The notes below the pieces were generated by a model. It was not told where the DNA came from. It searched no databases and saw only the letters and a list, made by a program, of their open reading frames with translations. From NCBI RefSeq assembly GCF_028993555.1, contig NZ_CP118612.1:1-64000 (forward strand): a stretch of 64,000 nucleotides of DNA. The letters run 5' to 3'. The stretch is from Ensifer adhaerens. Its GTDB lineage: Bacteria > Pseudomonadota > Alphaproteobacteria > Rhizobiales > Rhizobiaceae. How positions within the stretch are numbered: the first letter of the stretch is position 1; every line of letters begins with the position of its first letter. Position numbers and translations under genes: made by a program. Below, in pieces: positions 19,359 to 28,058 of the stretch.

Positions 19359-19859
19359 TCATCGTACCGCATCCATGCTCAGGCGGGCGGCGAGATGCGT
19401 GATCTCGCTCTGGGCATAGACCGCGACGCCGATTTCCCGCAGGGCAGCGGCGACCACGCCCTGACCGAACTTGCGCGCACCGTCGTACCGGCCCGCGTAA
19501 ACGAACGAGGAGCCGCATGCCGGGCTTCCATCGGTAAGGAGTGCGTAGCCGCATCCTTTGGTCGTTGCGGTCGACACGGCGATCCGCGCGGCTTGGAGAA
19601 AGGATTCGGTGACGTCGCGGCCGCTGTTTTCGAAGACCCGCGCCGCGCCGAAAAGAACGTCTCCGCCGCCGAATTCTGCCTCGATCTCCGCTGGCGGGCG
19701 CGGTATGGCGAAACCGGCCGCGACCTCGGGACAAAGTGGAACTACCCAGCCTTCCTGCTGCCATTTGCGCAGCAGGTCGCTTTCGAACGGCTTTGCGCTG
19801 CCATCGTAGCGCACGCGTTCACCAAGCAGACAGGCACTGACGAGGATCTTTGGGTTCAT
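19359..19859 (-). CDS. TudS/DUF523 family protein (2-thiouracil desulfurase-like)
   Basis: DUF523 includes TudS, a [4Fe-4S] enzyme that removes sulfur from 2-thiouracil. This 166-residue protein has the family motifs: SACLLGERVRYDG at the N-terminus, PLCPEVAAGFAIPRPPAEIE, and the Ser-Pro-Cys region LLTDGSPACGSSFVYAG. Cysteines at about residues 10, 43 and 103 or 115 could provide the three cluster ligands. Length matches single-domain members. Activity on thiouracil is inferred from family only. Confidence 0.82.
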   Translation of the reverse strand: MNPKILVSACLLGERVRYDGSAKPFESDLLRKWQQEGWVVPLCPEVAAGFAIPRPPAEIEAEFGGGDVLFGAARVFENSGRDVTESFLQAARIAVSTATTKGCGYALLTDGSPACGSSFVYAGRYDGARKFGQGVVAAALREIGVAVYAQSEITHLAARLSMDAVR

Positions 19860-19954
19860 TCACTATTCCCGCGCGGACTGTTTCTGCTTGCGGAGGCGAA
19901 TTCTAACACGTCGCCGCAGCGGCACTCTGGCGGCGGTCCCATGACTTACACGCG

Positions 19955-20464
19955 TCAGGCCCGCAGCCTTTGGGCTGTAAATGTGGTTGTGGGCGCCGCT
20001 CGCCTCTTCATGGTGCTGGATAACGTCGCTACGCCATCGAAACGGGGCGTAGTGGTTGTTTTCGTCACGTTGGGTTCGCCGGAAGCCATGTGATCGATGA
20101 TCGGACAAACCGGATGCTCATTGCCCGAACAGGACTTTACCAGCCGCCGCACATTACCGAGTATCGCCTGCATTTCGGCAATTCTGGTCTCCAGCTCTCG
20201 CACCTGCTCAAGCGCGATGTCCCTGGCATCCGCGCTTGCCCGGCGGTCATTCTGCCAGAGATTGATGAGCCGCTGGATGTGTTCGACCAAAAACCCAAGG
20301 TCTCGTGCCTTCCGGATGAACCGAAGCGTGCTGAGATCTCTCCCGCGATAGACGCGGTAACCGGACAGCGTTCGAGGTGCGGGCGGGATAAGACCGATGC
20401 TCTCATAGTACCGAATCATTTTGACCGACAGGCCTGTCGCTTTTGACGCTTCACCAATGTTCAT
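19955..20464 (-). CDS. MerR-family regulator, CueR/HmrR type
   Basis: A 169-residue MerR-family activator. The N-terminal winged helix (MNIGEASKATGLSVKMIRYY) is followed by a dimerisation helix and metal-binding Cys112 and Cys120 in KSCSGNEHPVCPI. This C-x7-C spacing matches Cu(I)-sensing CueR/HmrR. The C-terminal tail (about 45 residues) is longer than in CueR. The ATG at 20464 is chosen because homology begins there. It is divergent from a DJ-1/PfpI gene with two MerR-type operators between. Metal specificity is inferred. Confidence 0.9.
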   Translation of the reverse strand: MNIGEASKATGLSVKMIRYYESIGLIPPAPRTLSGYRVYRGRDLSTLRFIRKARDLGFLVEHIQRLINLWQNDRRASADARDIALEQVRELETRIAEMQAILGNVRRLVKSCSGNEHPVCPIIDHMASGEPNVTKTTTTPRFDGVATLSSTMKRRAAPTTTFTAQRLRA

Positions 20465-20520
20465 CGCGCTTTCCTTCCTAACACCTGGGATGCAGATCAC
20501 TGGATCTGCCAGACTGTGAA

Positions 20521-20544
20521 GGTTCCAACGCTTGGAGGGTCAAG
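20521..20544 (-). promoter_or_regulatory. MerR-type operator facing the regulator gene
   Basis: Reading the minus strand, CTTGACCCTCCAAGCGTTGG then AACC forms a dyad (CTCCAAGC/GTTGGAAC) directly after a TTGACC -35 element, the geometry of MerR-family promoters. It points at the regulator gene. No strong -10 hexamer is seen after a 19-bp spacer. Confidence 0.6.
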
Positions 20545-20643
20545 AAAAAAGTTCGGGTCGAGCGCAAGAGAATGGAAAGACCTTCGCTGAAAGCCCGGCA
20601 GGGCAATTCCGAGTAGACGACGCTAGGAAATTGATGATCGCGT

Positions 20644-20667
20644 CTTGACCCTCCAAGCTTTGGAAGC
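20644..20667 (+). promoter_or_regulatory. MerR-type operator facing the DJ-1/PfpI gene
   Basis: CTTGACCCTCCAAGCTTTGG then AAGC on the plus strand repeats the first 15 bases of the minus-strand site in mirror orientation. TTGACC followed by a CTCCAAGCTTTGGAAG dyad is the MerR/CueR promoter layout and points at the gene starting at 20837. Confidence 0.65.
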
Positions 20668-20836
20668 CCCAAGTTGACCATTGCGCAACCGAATATGGAG
20701 TGTAGCGTGCCGCGTGTTAAAGTTCCCGATTGGGCCTGCAATCATTGCGCCAGGGCCACGCGATGCGGCCTCTGCATCACACGGTCGGCGACGCGCGATG
20801 ACGTTCTCACGGAAAAGACCTTCCTGGAGGCATGAA

Positions 20837-22015
20837 GTGTCCCTACTCAGCAAGATTTTCCTTTGCGTGGCGATTACTGCGGGCACGGCGACTGCAGCTG
20901 TGGCCACCTATGGTCACATCCAGTTCCCGCCAGAAAGCGCCGCCGCCCCGTCGGTTTTGGCGCCCATTTCGGTCGAGGAGCATACGGCCACCATCAACGC
21001 CATGCGGCCGCCTAAGCGCCAACGGCCGGTCGTCGCCGTCATCGGCCAGAACGAGGGTGCCGAGATCACCGACTTCGTTGTGCCTTATGGCGTCCTGGCT
21101 CGCTCCGGCCTTGCGGACGTGATTCCCGTGGCCCCGAGGGACGGGGCGATCAAGTTGACACCGGCACTTTCGGTCGCGGCCGACGCCTCGACCGCGGAAT
21201 TCGATCGCCGATTTCCCGACGGCGCCGACTACGTGATCGTGCCGAAGATCGAAGACTCGGCAGATCCACAAGTGGTGACTTGGATCCAAGAGCAGTCCGC
21301 CAAGGGCGCGATCATCGTCGGAATCTGTGCGGGCACCAAGACGCTGTCCGCCGCGGGGCTGTTCGCCGGACGCAGAGCCACGGCCCACTGGTACGACATC
21401 GCCAAGCTGCGCGAGGACAACCCGTCGATGACCTGGGTGCAGGACCGCCGTTACGTGGTTGACGGGAACGTGGTTACGACGACCGGTGTCAGCGCGTCGA
21501 TCCCAATCTCACTTGCGCTCGTCGAGGCAATCGGCGGTCGGGCGCGTGCCACCGAACTCGCCGCGGAACTTGGTGCGACAAACTGGGACGCCCGTCACGA
21601 TAGCAGCGCGTTCTACCTCGACCGCACAGACTTCTGGGTCCAGCTGCGCAACAGCGCCCGGATCTGGGCGCATGAAGAACTCGGCGTTCCCGTCTCCGAC
21701 GGCATCGACGAGATCTCGCTTGCGCTGGTCGCGGACGTCTATTCTAGGACCCGCCAGTCAATTGCTGTATCTCTGGCCAAGGATCTTGCGCCAGTGACGA
21801 CGCGCTCGGGTTTACGGCTATTGCCTGACTACGCCATTGATGATGCCGATCTCGACATCGTTCTCGACCCGATCGATGACGCGGCCCCGTTGAAGGCGCT
21901 CGACATCGCGCTGAACGAGATCAAGGCGCATTACGACCGCGAAACCGCGGCCTTCATCGCCCTTCAGATCGAGTACGCGTGGCCTCAGCCTCACGAGGCG
22001 GTGATTTCAGATTGA
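20837..22015 (+). CDS. Exported DJ-1/PfpI-family (GATase1-like) protein
   Basis: Starts at GTG 20837 with GGAGG upstream, giving 392 residues with a signal sequence or anchor (LLSKIFLCVAITAGTATAA). The DJ-1/PfpI fold is indicated by RPVVAVIGQNEGAEITDFVVPY and the nucleophile elbow GICAGTKTLSAAG with Cys164, as in GlxA-type regulators, but there is no AraC DNA-binding domain. The C-terminal 150 residues are unassigned. It is divergent from a CueR/HmrR-type regulator and has a MerR-type promoter. A periplasmic stress-response role is an inference. Confidence 0.75.
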   Translation: MSLLSKIFLCVAITAGTATAAVATYGHIQFPPESAAAPSVLAPISVEEHTATINAMRPPKRQRPVVAVIGQNEGAEITDFVVPYGVLARSGLADVIPVAPRDGAIKLTPALSVAADASTAEFDRRFPDGADYVIVPKIEDSADPQVVTWIQEQSAKGAIIVGICAGTKTLSAAGLFAGRRATAHWYDIAKLREDNPSMTWVQDRRYVVDGNVVTTTGVSASIPISLALVEAIGGRARATELAAELGATNWDARHDSSAFYLDRTDFWVQLRNSARIWAHEELGVPVSDGIDEISLALVADVYSRTRQSIAVSLAKDLAPVTTRSGLRLLPDYAIDDADLDIVLDPIDDAAPLKALDIALNEIKAHYDRETAAFIALQIEYAWPQPHEAVISD

Positions 22016-22040
22016 CGATGCTCTCGAGCTTCCGAATTAG

Positions 22041-22070
22041 GGCCAGGTCCCACAAGTCCTGGCCTTTTTT
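22041..22070 (+). terminator. Intrinsic terminator of the DJ-1/PfpI gene
   Basis: GGCCAGG (22041-22047) pairs with CCTGGCC (22058-22064) and is followed by TTTTTT. A strong hairpin 26 bp after the stop codon. Confidence 0.9.
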
Positions 22071-22442
22071 CAGCTCTGCGATCCCGAGGAAGCGCGCGTG
22101 CCGCATGAGGTCTACCTCGCGCGTCGCACGCCGCAAGTGTCGCAGTTGCGAAACGCAAGGGGGGCCTCCCCAACACGGGACGCGGCGATATACCGCCTCG
22201 CACTCGAAACCTTAAGCCGATGCTACGGACAGTCAGAAGGTGCTTGACCTCACCACGCCGAATAGAGAAGACAACCCCATCACTTATAAGCCAGATAAAA
22301 TCTGGCGCTGATTTTCGCGAACTGGTTCGCAACTTTGGTTCGACGTCGTCTGACGCGAGGCAATCGAACAGGATGCTGCAGTTGGATGTTGGTCAAAGCC
22401 GCGGACGACGCAGCGCTCGCACTTTGGTATCCGGGCGATGCT
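22071..22442. other. Gene-free stretch before the Lrp-type regulator
   Basis: About 370 bp with no recognisable gene. A 60-codon frame on the minus strand (22136-21954) was seen but overlaps the end of the DJ-1 gene and the terminator and is not supported. Confidence 0.4.
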
Positions 22443-22931
22443 CTAGCCAATCGGGATCGACATGCCAACCTTCACCCTGTCCATGGCAACGAAGGTGCGA
22501 AAGTGCTTCACATTGTTGTTCTCGAAGAAGAGCCTTTTGGTCAGAGCCTCGTATTCGCTCATGGATCGGACGGAGATTACCAGCATGAAGTCCGCGTCTC
22601 CCGTGACATAGTAGCACTGTTGAACTTCAGGCGCCGCGACAAACGAGCGCTTGGCGGCCTCATAAAGGTCTATTCGTTCGCTCTCCATTGCTACTTGCAC
22701 GAACAAAGTGATCGATTGTCCGATCTTGGTCGGATCAATGATCGCGATGTTGGCCTGGATCACTCCCGTATCCTCTAACCTTTTGATGCGACGCTGAACA
22801 GCAGGAGCAGAGAGGTTGACCATCTCCGCTATCTTTCGCTGGGACATTTTATTGTCTTGCTGAAGAAGCTGCAGAATCGACTTGTCGACGCGGTCGAGTG
22901 ATACGTGCACGGTTTCTGAATTTTCGCTCAT
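22443..22931 (-). CDS. Lrp/AsnC-family regulator
   Basis: A 162-residue feast/famine regulator. N-terminal helix-turn-helix: DKSILQLLQQDNKMSQRKIA, then LSAPAVQRRIKRLEDTGVI. The C-terminal RAM ligand-binding domain contains VTGDADFMLVISVRSMSEYE. Its gene is divergent from diaminopropionate ammonia-lyase with 108 bp between them, so it very likely controls that catabolic cluster in response to an amino acid. A near-perfect palindrome in the gap is a candidate binding site. Confidence 0.93.
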   Translation of the reverse strand: MSENSETVHVSLDRVDKSILQLLQQDNKMSQRKIAEMVNLSAPAVQRRIKRLEDTGVIQANIAIIDPTKIGQSITLFVQVAMESERIDLYEAAKRSFVAAPEVQQCYYVTGDADFMLVISVRSMSEYEALTKRLFFENNNVKHFRTFVAMDRVKVGMSIPIG

Positions 22932-22998
22932 TTGGATTGGTAAAATAGAGGGAAAGCATCGGATCTGTGCGCAAAATCAAGCACAAATTCCGATCAGC

Positions 22999-23012
22999 TT
23001 GCAATATTGTAA
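22999..23012. promoter_or_regulatory. Candidate Lrp-family operator
   Basis: TTGCAATATTGTAA is a 14-bp palindrome with one mismatched pair, lying 28 bp upstream of the dpaL start and inside the divergent promoter region. Length and AT-rich centre resemble Lrp/AsnC-type sites. Confidence 0.45.
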
Positions 23013-23039
23013 ATTACCTTAAACGAGTGGGCAGTTACA

Positions 23040-24236
23040 ATGCTGTTAATCAACCGGCACCCGGACCATGGCGCGAAGCTTGAAACGATCGATGCAGAGA
23101 CACTGGGCCTCGAAGCTGCTGCGGAAGTTGAACGTTTCCTGAAGCATCGTGACGGGCATCGCGAGACCCCTCTTGTGTCCCTTGATCAACTTGCACGAGA
23201 GCTGGGCGTCGGCAGCATCCAAATGAAAGACGAGGGGCATAGGCTCGGCCTCGGAAGCTTCAAAGCGCTTGGCGGGTCCTACGCGGTCATTCGGCTGGTC
23301 CTAGAGGAAGCCGCGCGTCAGTTCGGACGGGATGTGGACGTCACGGAGTTGCTTTCGCCGGAGGTGAGGGCGATTGCCAGACGTATTACCGTTTCCTGTG
23401 CGACGGATGGAAATCATGGGCGCTCTGTCGCTCAGGGCGCTCAGCTCGTTGGCGCGAATTGCGCAATCTTTGTGCATTCCGGCGTGAGCAATGAAAGGAT
23501 TGCGGCGATCGCTCGCTTCGGAGCGCAGATGATCCGCGTTGATGGAAACTACGACGACTCCGTCGAAGAGGCCACGAGTGCAGCGCAGCAGAACGGCTGG
23601 CTGACGGTCTCGGATACCTCGTGGCCCGGCTACGAGCGCATTCCCGGATTCGTCATGCAGGGTTACACCGCGCTACTCAGCGAAGCGGTGCGTCAAATGC
23701 CTACGAGGCCGACCCATGTTTTCATTCAGGCGGGCGTCGGCGGCATTGCTGCGGCCCTCGCAGCATATTTCTCGCTCGCTTATGGCGACGAGCGACCTTT
23801 CCTGACGGTCGTTGATCCGTCGCGAGCAGCTTGCCTATACGAAACCGCTAAGGCCGGCGAAATCGTCAAGGTGGATCACGCATCGTCGACCATGATGGCC
23901 ATGCTCGAGTGCTATGAGCCCTCTCTTGTCGCTTGGCGCATCCTATCCCGCGTTGCCGATGCGTTCATGACCGTTGAAGACGAGGACGCGATTGACGTGA
24001 TGCAGCGCCTTGCCAACCCCTTGCCGGGCGACCCGGCTGTCGTGTCGGGCGAGAGTGGGGGTGTCGGCTTGGCCGCGCTAATCAAGGTCGCTCATGACGC
24101 GGAACTGCGCACCAAGCTGAAGCTTGGCCCGGATTCGTGTGTCTTCTTGATCAACACGGAAGGTGCGACCGATCCGGACGTCTACAAGCAGCTCGTCGGC
24201 CTGACCCCCGAAGAGGTCGCTAGCCGCAACCGATGA
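23040..24236 (+). CDS. dpaL: Diaminopropionate ammonia-lyase
   Basis: PLP-dependent fold-type II enzyme that converts 2,3-diaminopropionate to pyruvate and ammonia. The 398 residues match the family. The PLP lysine is K75 in GLGSFKALGGSYA; substrate-side SCATDGNHGRSVA and the glycine-rich phosphate loop QAGVGGIAAALAAY are present. The C-terminus STEGATDP-like segment reads NTEGATDPDVYKQLVG. It is the first gene of the cluster downstream of the Lrp site. A relic of a second C-terminus lies at 25.74 kb. Related threonine-dehydratase-like enzymes are the alternative. Confidence 0.88.
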   Translation: MLLINRHPDHGAKLETIDAETLGLEAAAEVERFLKHRDGHRETPLVSLDQLARELGVGSIQMKDEGHRLGLGSFKALGGSYAVIRLVLEEAARQFGRDVDVTELLSPEVRAIARRITVSCATDGNHGRSVAQGAQLVGANCAIFVHSGVSNERIAAIARFGAQMIRVDGNYDDSVEEATSAAQQNGWLTVSDTSWPGYERIPGFVMQGYTALLSEAVRQMPTRPTHVFIQAGVGGIAAALAAYFSLAYGDERPFLTVVDPSRAACLYETAKAGEIVKVDHASSTMMAMLECYEPSLVAWRILSRVADAFMTVEDEDAIDVMQRLANPLPGDPAVVSGESGGVGLAALIKVAHDAELRTKLKLGPDSCVFLINTEGATDPDVYKQLVGLTPEEVASRNR

Positions 24237-24456
24237 GAAGGGACGAAACACTCGGATTCATACACGGAGTGAACACGCACGCCGCAATCGTCAGGCGCCG
24301 CCTGCCGAAAACGTGAAGTCGCGATACCGGTGCTAAGAGCTGGTAGACGGACCCGACCAACTTTCGAACCGGCACTCATTCATAGCCTAAAGATTACGGA
24401 CCAGGACGCGTTCTGGCACGCGGAAACGTTTGACCGAAGTACAAGAAAAGAGGGGA

Positions 24457-25566
24457 ATGAAGGTGAGAAAATTCGTTTTAGCAGCCAGTCTTCTTGCAAC
24501 AACAATCAGCTCGTCCGCTTGGGCCGACACGATCATCGGCTGGGCGGGACCGGTCACGGGCGGGAGCGCCGGCGTGGGAGAGCAAAACCTCAATGGCGTG
24601 AAGCAGGCCGTCGAGGACATCAATGCTGCCGGAGGTATCCTCGGTGAGAAGGTCGTTCTCCAAATCGAAGATGACGCTGGAGATCCGAAGCAGGCGGTAT
24701 CCGTTGCAAATCACCTCGCTGCCGCTGGCGCTCAGTTCGTCGTAGGGCACCAGAATTCTGGCGCGTCCATTCCGGCGTCCGATGTCTACCTCGAGAACGG
24801 CATGTTCCAGATCACGCCGGCTTCGACAAACCCCAGCCTGACCGAACGTGGCCTCTGGAATACGTTCCGTACCTGCGGTCGCGACGACCAGCAGGGGACG
24901 GTCGCAGGCAACTATCTGACGAAAGCCTTTACCGGCAAGAAAGTGTTCCTCGTCCACGATAAGACGCCGTACGGCCAAGGGCTTGTCGAGGAGGTCAAGA
25001 AGGCCATCAATGGCGGAGGCCTTGCGGAGGCTGGCTTTGAAGGCGTTACCGTCGGCGACAAGGACTTCTCGGCTTTGATCGCAAAGATCAAGGAGTCCAA
25101 GGCCGATGTGGTCTACTTCGGCGGCATCTACACCGAGGCCGGGCTCATCCTGCGCCAACTGCGCGACCAAGGAAGCAAGATCCCGATGATCGGCGGTGAC
25201 GCGATGTTCTCGACGGAGTTCTCGGCGATTGCCGGTCCTGGGGCAGACGGTACGCTTATCACGTTCGGTCCCGATCCTCGCAACAATCCTGCGGCTGCAG
25301 ATGTGGTCAAGAGATTCGACGAAAAGAAGATCGATCCGGAAGGCTTCACGCTTTACGGCTACGCTGCAATGCAGGTCATTGCAGCCGGAATCAATGCGGC
25401 CGGTAAGGCGGATGCTCAGGCGGTGGCCGACAAGCTCCACAGCGGCGTAGTTATCAGTACGGTCATCGGGCCGCTCTCCTACAACCAGAAGGGTGATATC
25501 ACCCGGCTGGACTTTGTCCTCTACGAACTGAAGGACGGTAAGTTCGTGGAACGCACTGCCAACTGA
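24457..25566 (+). CDS. Branched-chain-amino-acid-type ABC substrate-binding protein
   Basis: A periplasmic LivJ-like binding protein of 369 residues. The start at 24457 follows GAGGGG and gives a signal peptide (FVLAASLLATTISSSAWA, mature start near DTIIGWAGP). Family features include NLNGVKQAVEDINAAGGILG and FVVGHQNSGASIPASDVY. No matching LivHMGF transport genes are adjacent, so it may use a transporter elsewhere. It is the second gene after dpaL and likely binds an amino acid or peptide-like substrate of the pathway. Confidence 0.9.
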   Translation: MKVRKFVLAASLLATTISSSAWADTIIGWAGPVTGGSAGVGEQNLNGVKQAVEDINAAGGILGEKVVLQIEDDAGDPKQAVSVANHLAAAGAQFVVGHQNSGASIPASDVYLENGMFQITPASTNPSLTERGLWNTFRTCGRDDQQGTVAGNYLTKAFTGKKVFLVHDKTPYGQGLVEEVKKAINGGGLAEAGFEGVTVGDKDFSALIAKIKESKADVVYFGGIYTEAGLILRQLRDQGSKIPMIGGDAMFSTEFSAIAGPGADGTLITFGPDPRNNPAAADVVKRFDEKKIDPEGFTLYGYAAMQVIAAGINAAGKADAQAVADKLHSGVVISTVIGPLSYNQKGDITRLDFVLYELKDGKFVERTAN

Positions 25567-25739
25567 ATCGATAGTCATGACCGGGAAGCCGATGCGCGCA
25601 ACAAACAAACACGCGTCGGGGCCGGTCAGGCATCCTGGCCGTCGCAAAGCGGCTTGAAGCGCCGGCGGGTGCACGGCGCGGTTGATCGTCTGGACATCGC
25701 GCGGTGTCCCGCGATCCAGAAACTCGCCGGAGATTCGGC

Positions 25740-25862
25740 TTGAACGAGCAGAGCCACGTTTCCTTCAAGGCGGAAGAAGCGACGGACCCGGCATCCTACG
25801 AGAACATTGTGGGCTCAAGTCCCGAGGACGTCCCCAGCAGAACCGAAGTGCACTCCAGATGA
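25740..25862 (+). pseudogene. C-terminal relic of a diaminopropionate ammonia-lyase-like gene
   Basis: One frame reads SHVSFKAEEATDPASYENIV then GSSPEDVPSRTEVHSR and a stop. This resembles the end of the intact DpaL upstream (EGATDPDVYKQLVG then LTPEEVASRNR). The rest of the gene is not recognisable in 25567-25740. It points to loss of a second lyase gene from the cluster. Similarity is short, so the call is tentative. Confidence 0.5.
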
Positions 25863-25904
25863 ACACTGACCTTAAAGAAATTCCCAGAGTGAAAAGGAAC
25901 AGAA

Positions 25905-27077
25905 GTGAGCGCCATTAAAATCCCGCAGCGCGGCTTTTCACCGAAGGAATTCGAAAGCCGTATAGAGCGCGCCAGGCAGATCATGCACAAGCACAAGTTT
26001 GACGCTCTGCTCGTTTCATCGCCGCCGAACGTCCGCTACTTCACAGGCTTGGACTCCCAGTTCTGGGAGAGCCCGACGAGGCCATGGTTCGTGGTCGTTC
26101 CGCTCGAAGGCGACCCGGTGGCAGTGATCCCGGAGATTGGCGCAGTCGAGATGGCGTTGACGTGGATGAGGGACATCCGCACCTGGCAGGCTCCAAATCC
26201 TGAAGACGACGGCATCTCCCTTTTGAGGTCCACGATCGAAGCTTTCCCGAGGCGGTACGGACGTGTCGGCGCGGAACTCGGGCGGGAGATGGCGATCCGA
26301 ATGCCTATCACCGATCTGCTGAAGTTGCGAAACACTCTCGCAGTCGAGATCGCCGATGGCTCGCCTTGCATCTGGGAAATCCGTATGGTCAAGACACCGG
26401 CGGAAATCGAGCACATCCAGTACATATGCCAGATTGCGAGCGACGCCTACGAGGCGCTGCCGTGCAGCATTTCGATCGGCGAAAGCGAACGGGAAATCGC
26501 CCGTAAGCTGAGGATCGACATCGCCAGGCGCGGCGCCGATTCCACGCCGTTCATGCCAGCCATCGCCGGCCTCGGCGGCGTACCGCAGATCATATGCGGC
26601 CCTCACGACCGCCTTGTCCAGGAGGGCGACGTTCTCTTTATCGACACTGGCTCGACCTTCGACGGGTACTTCTGCGATTTCGACCGGAATTTTGCGATCG
26701 GGAACATCTCCGACGACGCCAAACGTGTGCACGACGCGCTTTGGCTCGCGACGGAAGCTGGTATCGCGGCAGCGGTCCCAGGCGCCAAGACCGATGACGT
26801 ATTTCGCGCGATGGCCAAAATCATCGAGGAGGCGGGAGCCGTCGGCAACAACGTTGGTCGCCTGGGCCACGGACTGGGTATGCAGTTAACGGAACCGCCG
26901 TCGCATAGGCTCGGGGACGGTACGGTGATCCTAGAAAACATGGTGCTCACGATTGAACCCGGCATGGAATATGCGCCAGGCAAGATGATCGTCCACGAGG
27001 AAAACATCGCCATCACCAGGGATGGGCCGCTACTTCTTACCAAGCGCGCGCCCCGCGAAATGCCCACGATCCGCTGA
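25905..27077 (+). CDS. M24-family metallohydrolase (Xaa-Pro peptidase/ectoine-hydrolase-like)
   Basis: A 390-residue pita-bread-fold enzyme starting at GTG 25905 behind AAGGAAC. The dinuclear metal ligands are complete: Asp247 and Asp258 in FIDTGSTFDGYFCDFDR, His in RLGHGLGMQL (about 323), Glu in LTIEPGME and Glu in VHEENIAIT. The N-terminal creatinase-like domain begins ERARQIMHKHKFDALLV. Members cleave Xaa-Pro peptides, creatine or ectoine-type amides. In this cluster it may release an amino acid from an amide-linked precursor, which is inference. Confidence 0.88.
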   Translation: MSAIKIPQRGFSPKEFESRIERARQIMHKHKFDALLVSSPPNVRYFTGLDSQFWESPTRPWFVVVPLEGDPVAVIPEIGAVEMALTWMRDIRTWQAPNPEDDGISLLRSTIEAFPRRYGRVGAELGREMAIRMPITDLLKLRNTLAVEIADGSPCIWEIRMVKTPAEIEHIQYICQIASDAYEALPCSISIGESEREIARKLRIDIARRGADSTPFMPAIAGLGGVPQIICGPHDRLVQEGDVLFIDTGSTFDGYFCDFDRNFAIGNISDDAKRVHDALWLATEAGIAAAVPGAKTDDVFRAMAKIIEEAGAVGNNVGRLGHGLGMQLTEPPSHRLGDGTVILENMVLTIEPGMEYAPGKMIVHEENIAITRDGPLLLTKRAPREMPTIR

Positions 27078-27160
27078 ACAAGTCGGCGGAAGCGGAAGAG
27101 CATAAGCTTCCAGTTCCCGGATGGATGGTCCGTCCGGGCAAACATAAAGGGGAATGAAGA

Positions 27161-27997
27161 ATGCAGTGTAAGATCGCAGCGAGGACCGTCTTGTTGTTTG
27201 GCGCCCTAACGTTGGTAGTCGGTGCTGCTCCCACGGCGGGGGCTGACAATCTCAAGACGATCACCGCCGGGTCACTACTGGTCGGTTCGGATCAGGTCTA
27301 TCCGCCATACGACTACGTCGAAGACGGCGTCACCAAAGGTTTCGATGCCGAGGTACTTGCCGCGATCGCGCCGAGGCTCGGCGTTAAAGTCCAGTTCATG
27401 GACACGCGCTTCGCGAATCTGATTCCGGGTCTTCAAGCGAGCCGCTTCGATGTGATCGCTTCAGCGATGTATTTAACGCCGGCCCGCGCCAAAGTGGTCG
27501 ACTACGTCGCAGTTGCCAAGACAGGCGGCTCGTTGATGGTGCGCGCCGAAGACAACTTCGAACCCAAAAAGCCTGAAGAACTTTGCGGAAAGCGGGTGGC
27601 GAACCTGAAGGGCGCGGCTTGGGTGCCTGAACTTGAGAAGGTTTCGCAATCGAAATGCGGTTCCAACCCCATCGACGTCAAGGAGTTCGCCACCTCCGCC
27701 GAGGCCGCACAGGCCCTTCTCTCCCGCGGTGCTGACGTGGTCTTCGATGACTCTGGCGTGTCAAACGCTGCGGTGGTGGCCTCCAGCGGTCGACTGAAGA
27801 TCACGTCGACTGAAATCCTCTTTCCGGTTGTCATGGGGTTCGCAGTGAAGAAGGGCAATGACGAACTCCTTACACGTCTCCAAGCGGCGTTCGCTCCTCT
27901 AAAGTCGAGCGACGAGTACAAGGCGATCCTTGCAAAATATAATCTCGCCCTGCCTACGGACGCCGAAGTTTCCGCCGCGCTGACAGAAAGCGAATAA
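27161..27997 (+). CDS. Polar-amino-acid ABC substrate-binding protein
   Basis: A 278-residue periplasmic binding protein of the SBP_bac_3 family. A signal peptide (about residues 1-28) precedes the mature start DNLKTITAGSLLVGSDQVYP. The hallmark PPYDYVEDGVTKGFDAEVLA is present, as is a lobe-2 segment SAMYLTPARAKVVDY. It sits 61 bp upstream of its membrane/ATPase partner and is preceded by AAAGGGGAATGA-type ribosome-binding sequence. Substrate is unknown but should be a polar amino acid or related compound. Confidence 0.92.
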   Translation: MQCKIAARTVLLFGALTLVVGAAPTAGADNLKTITAGSLLVGSDQVYPPYDYVEDGVTKGFDAEVLAAIAPRLGVKVQFMDTRFANLIPGLQASRFDVIASAMYLTPARAKVVDYVAVAKTGGSLMVRAEDNFEPKKPEELCGKRVANLKGAAWVPELEKVSQSKCGSNPIDVKEFATSAEAAQALLSRGADVVFDDSGVSNAAVVASSGRLKITSTEILFPVVMGFAVKKGNDELLTRLQAAFAPLKSSDEYKAILAKYNLALPTDAEVSAALTESE

Positions 27998-28058
27998 CCG
28001 CCTCTCGAATCCCGGGTCGCTCTGACGGCTCGGGTCAACTTCATATGGAACTGGAAAC

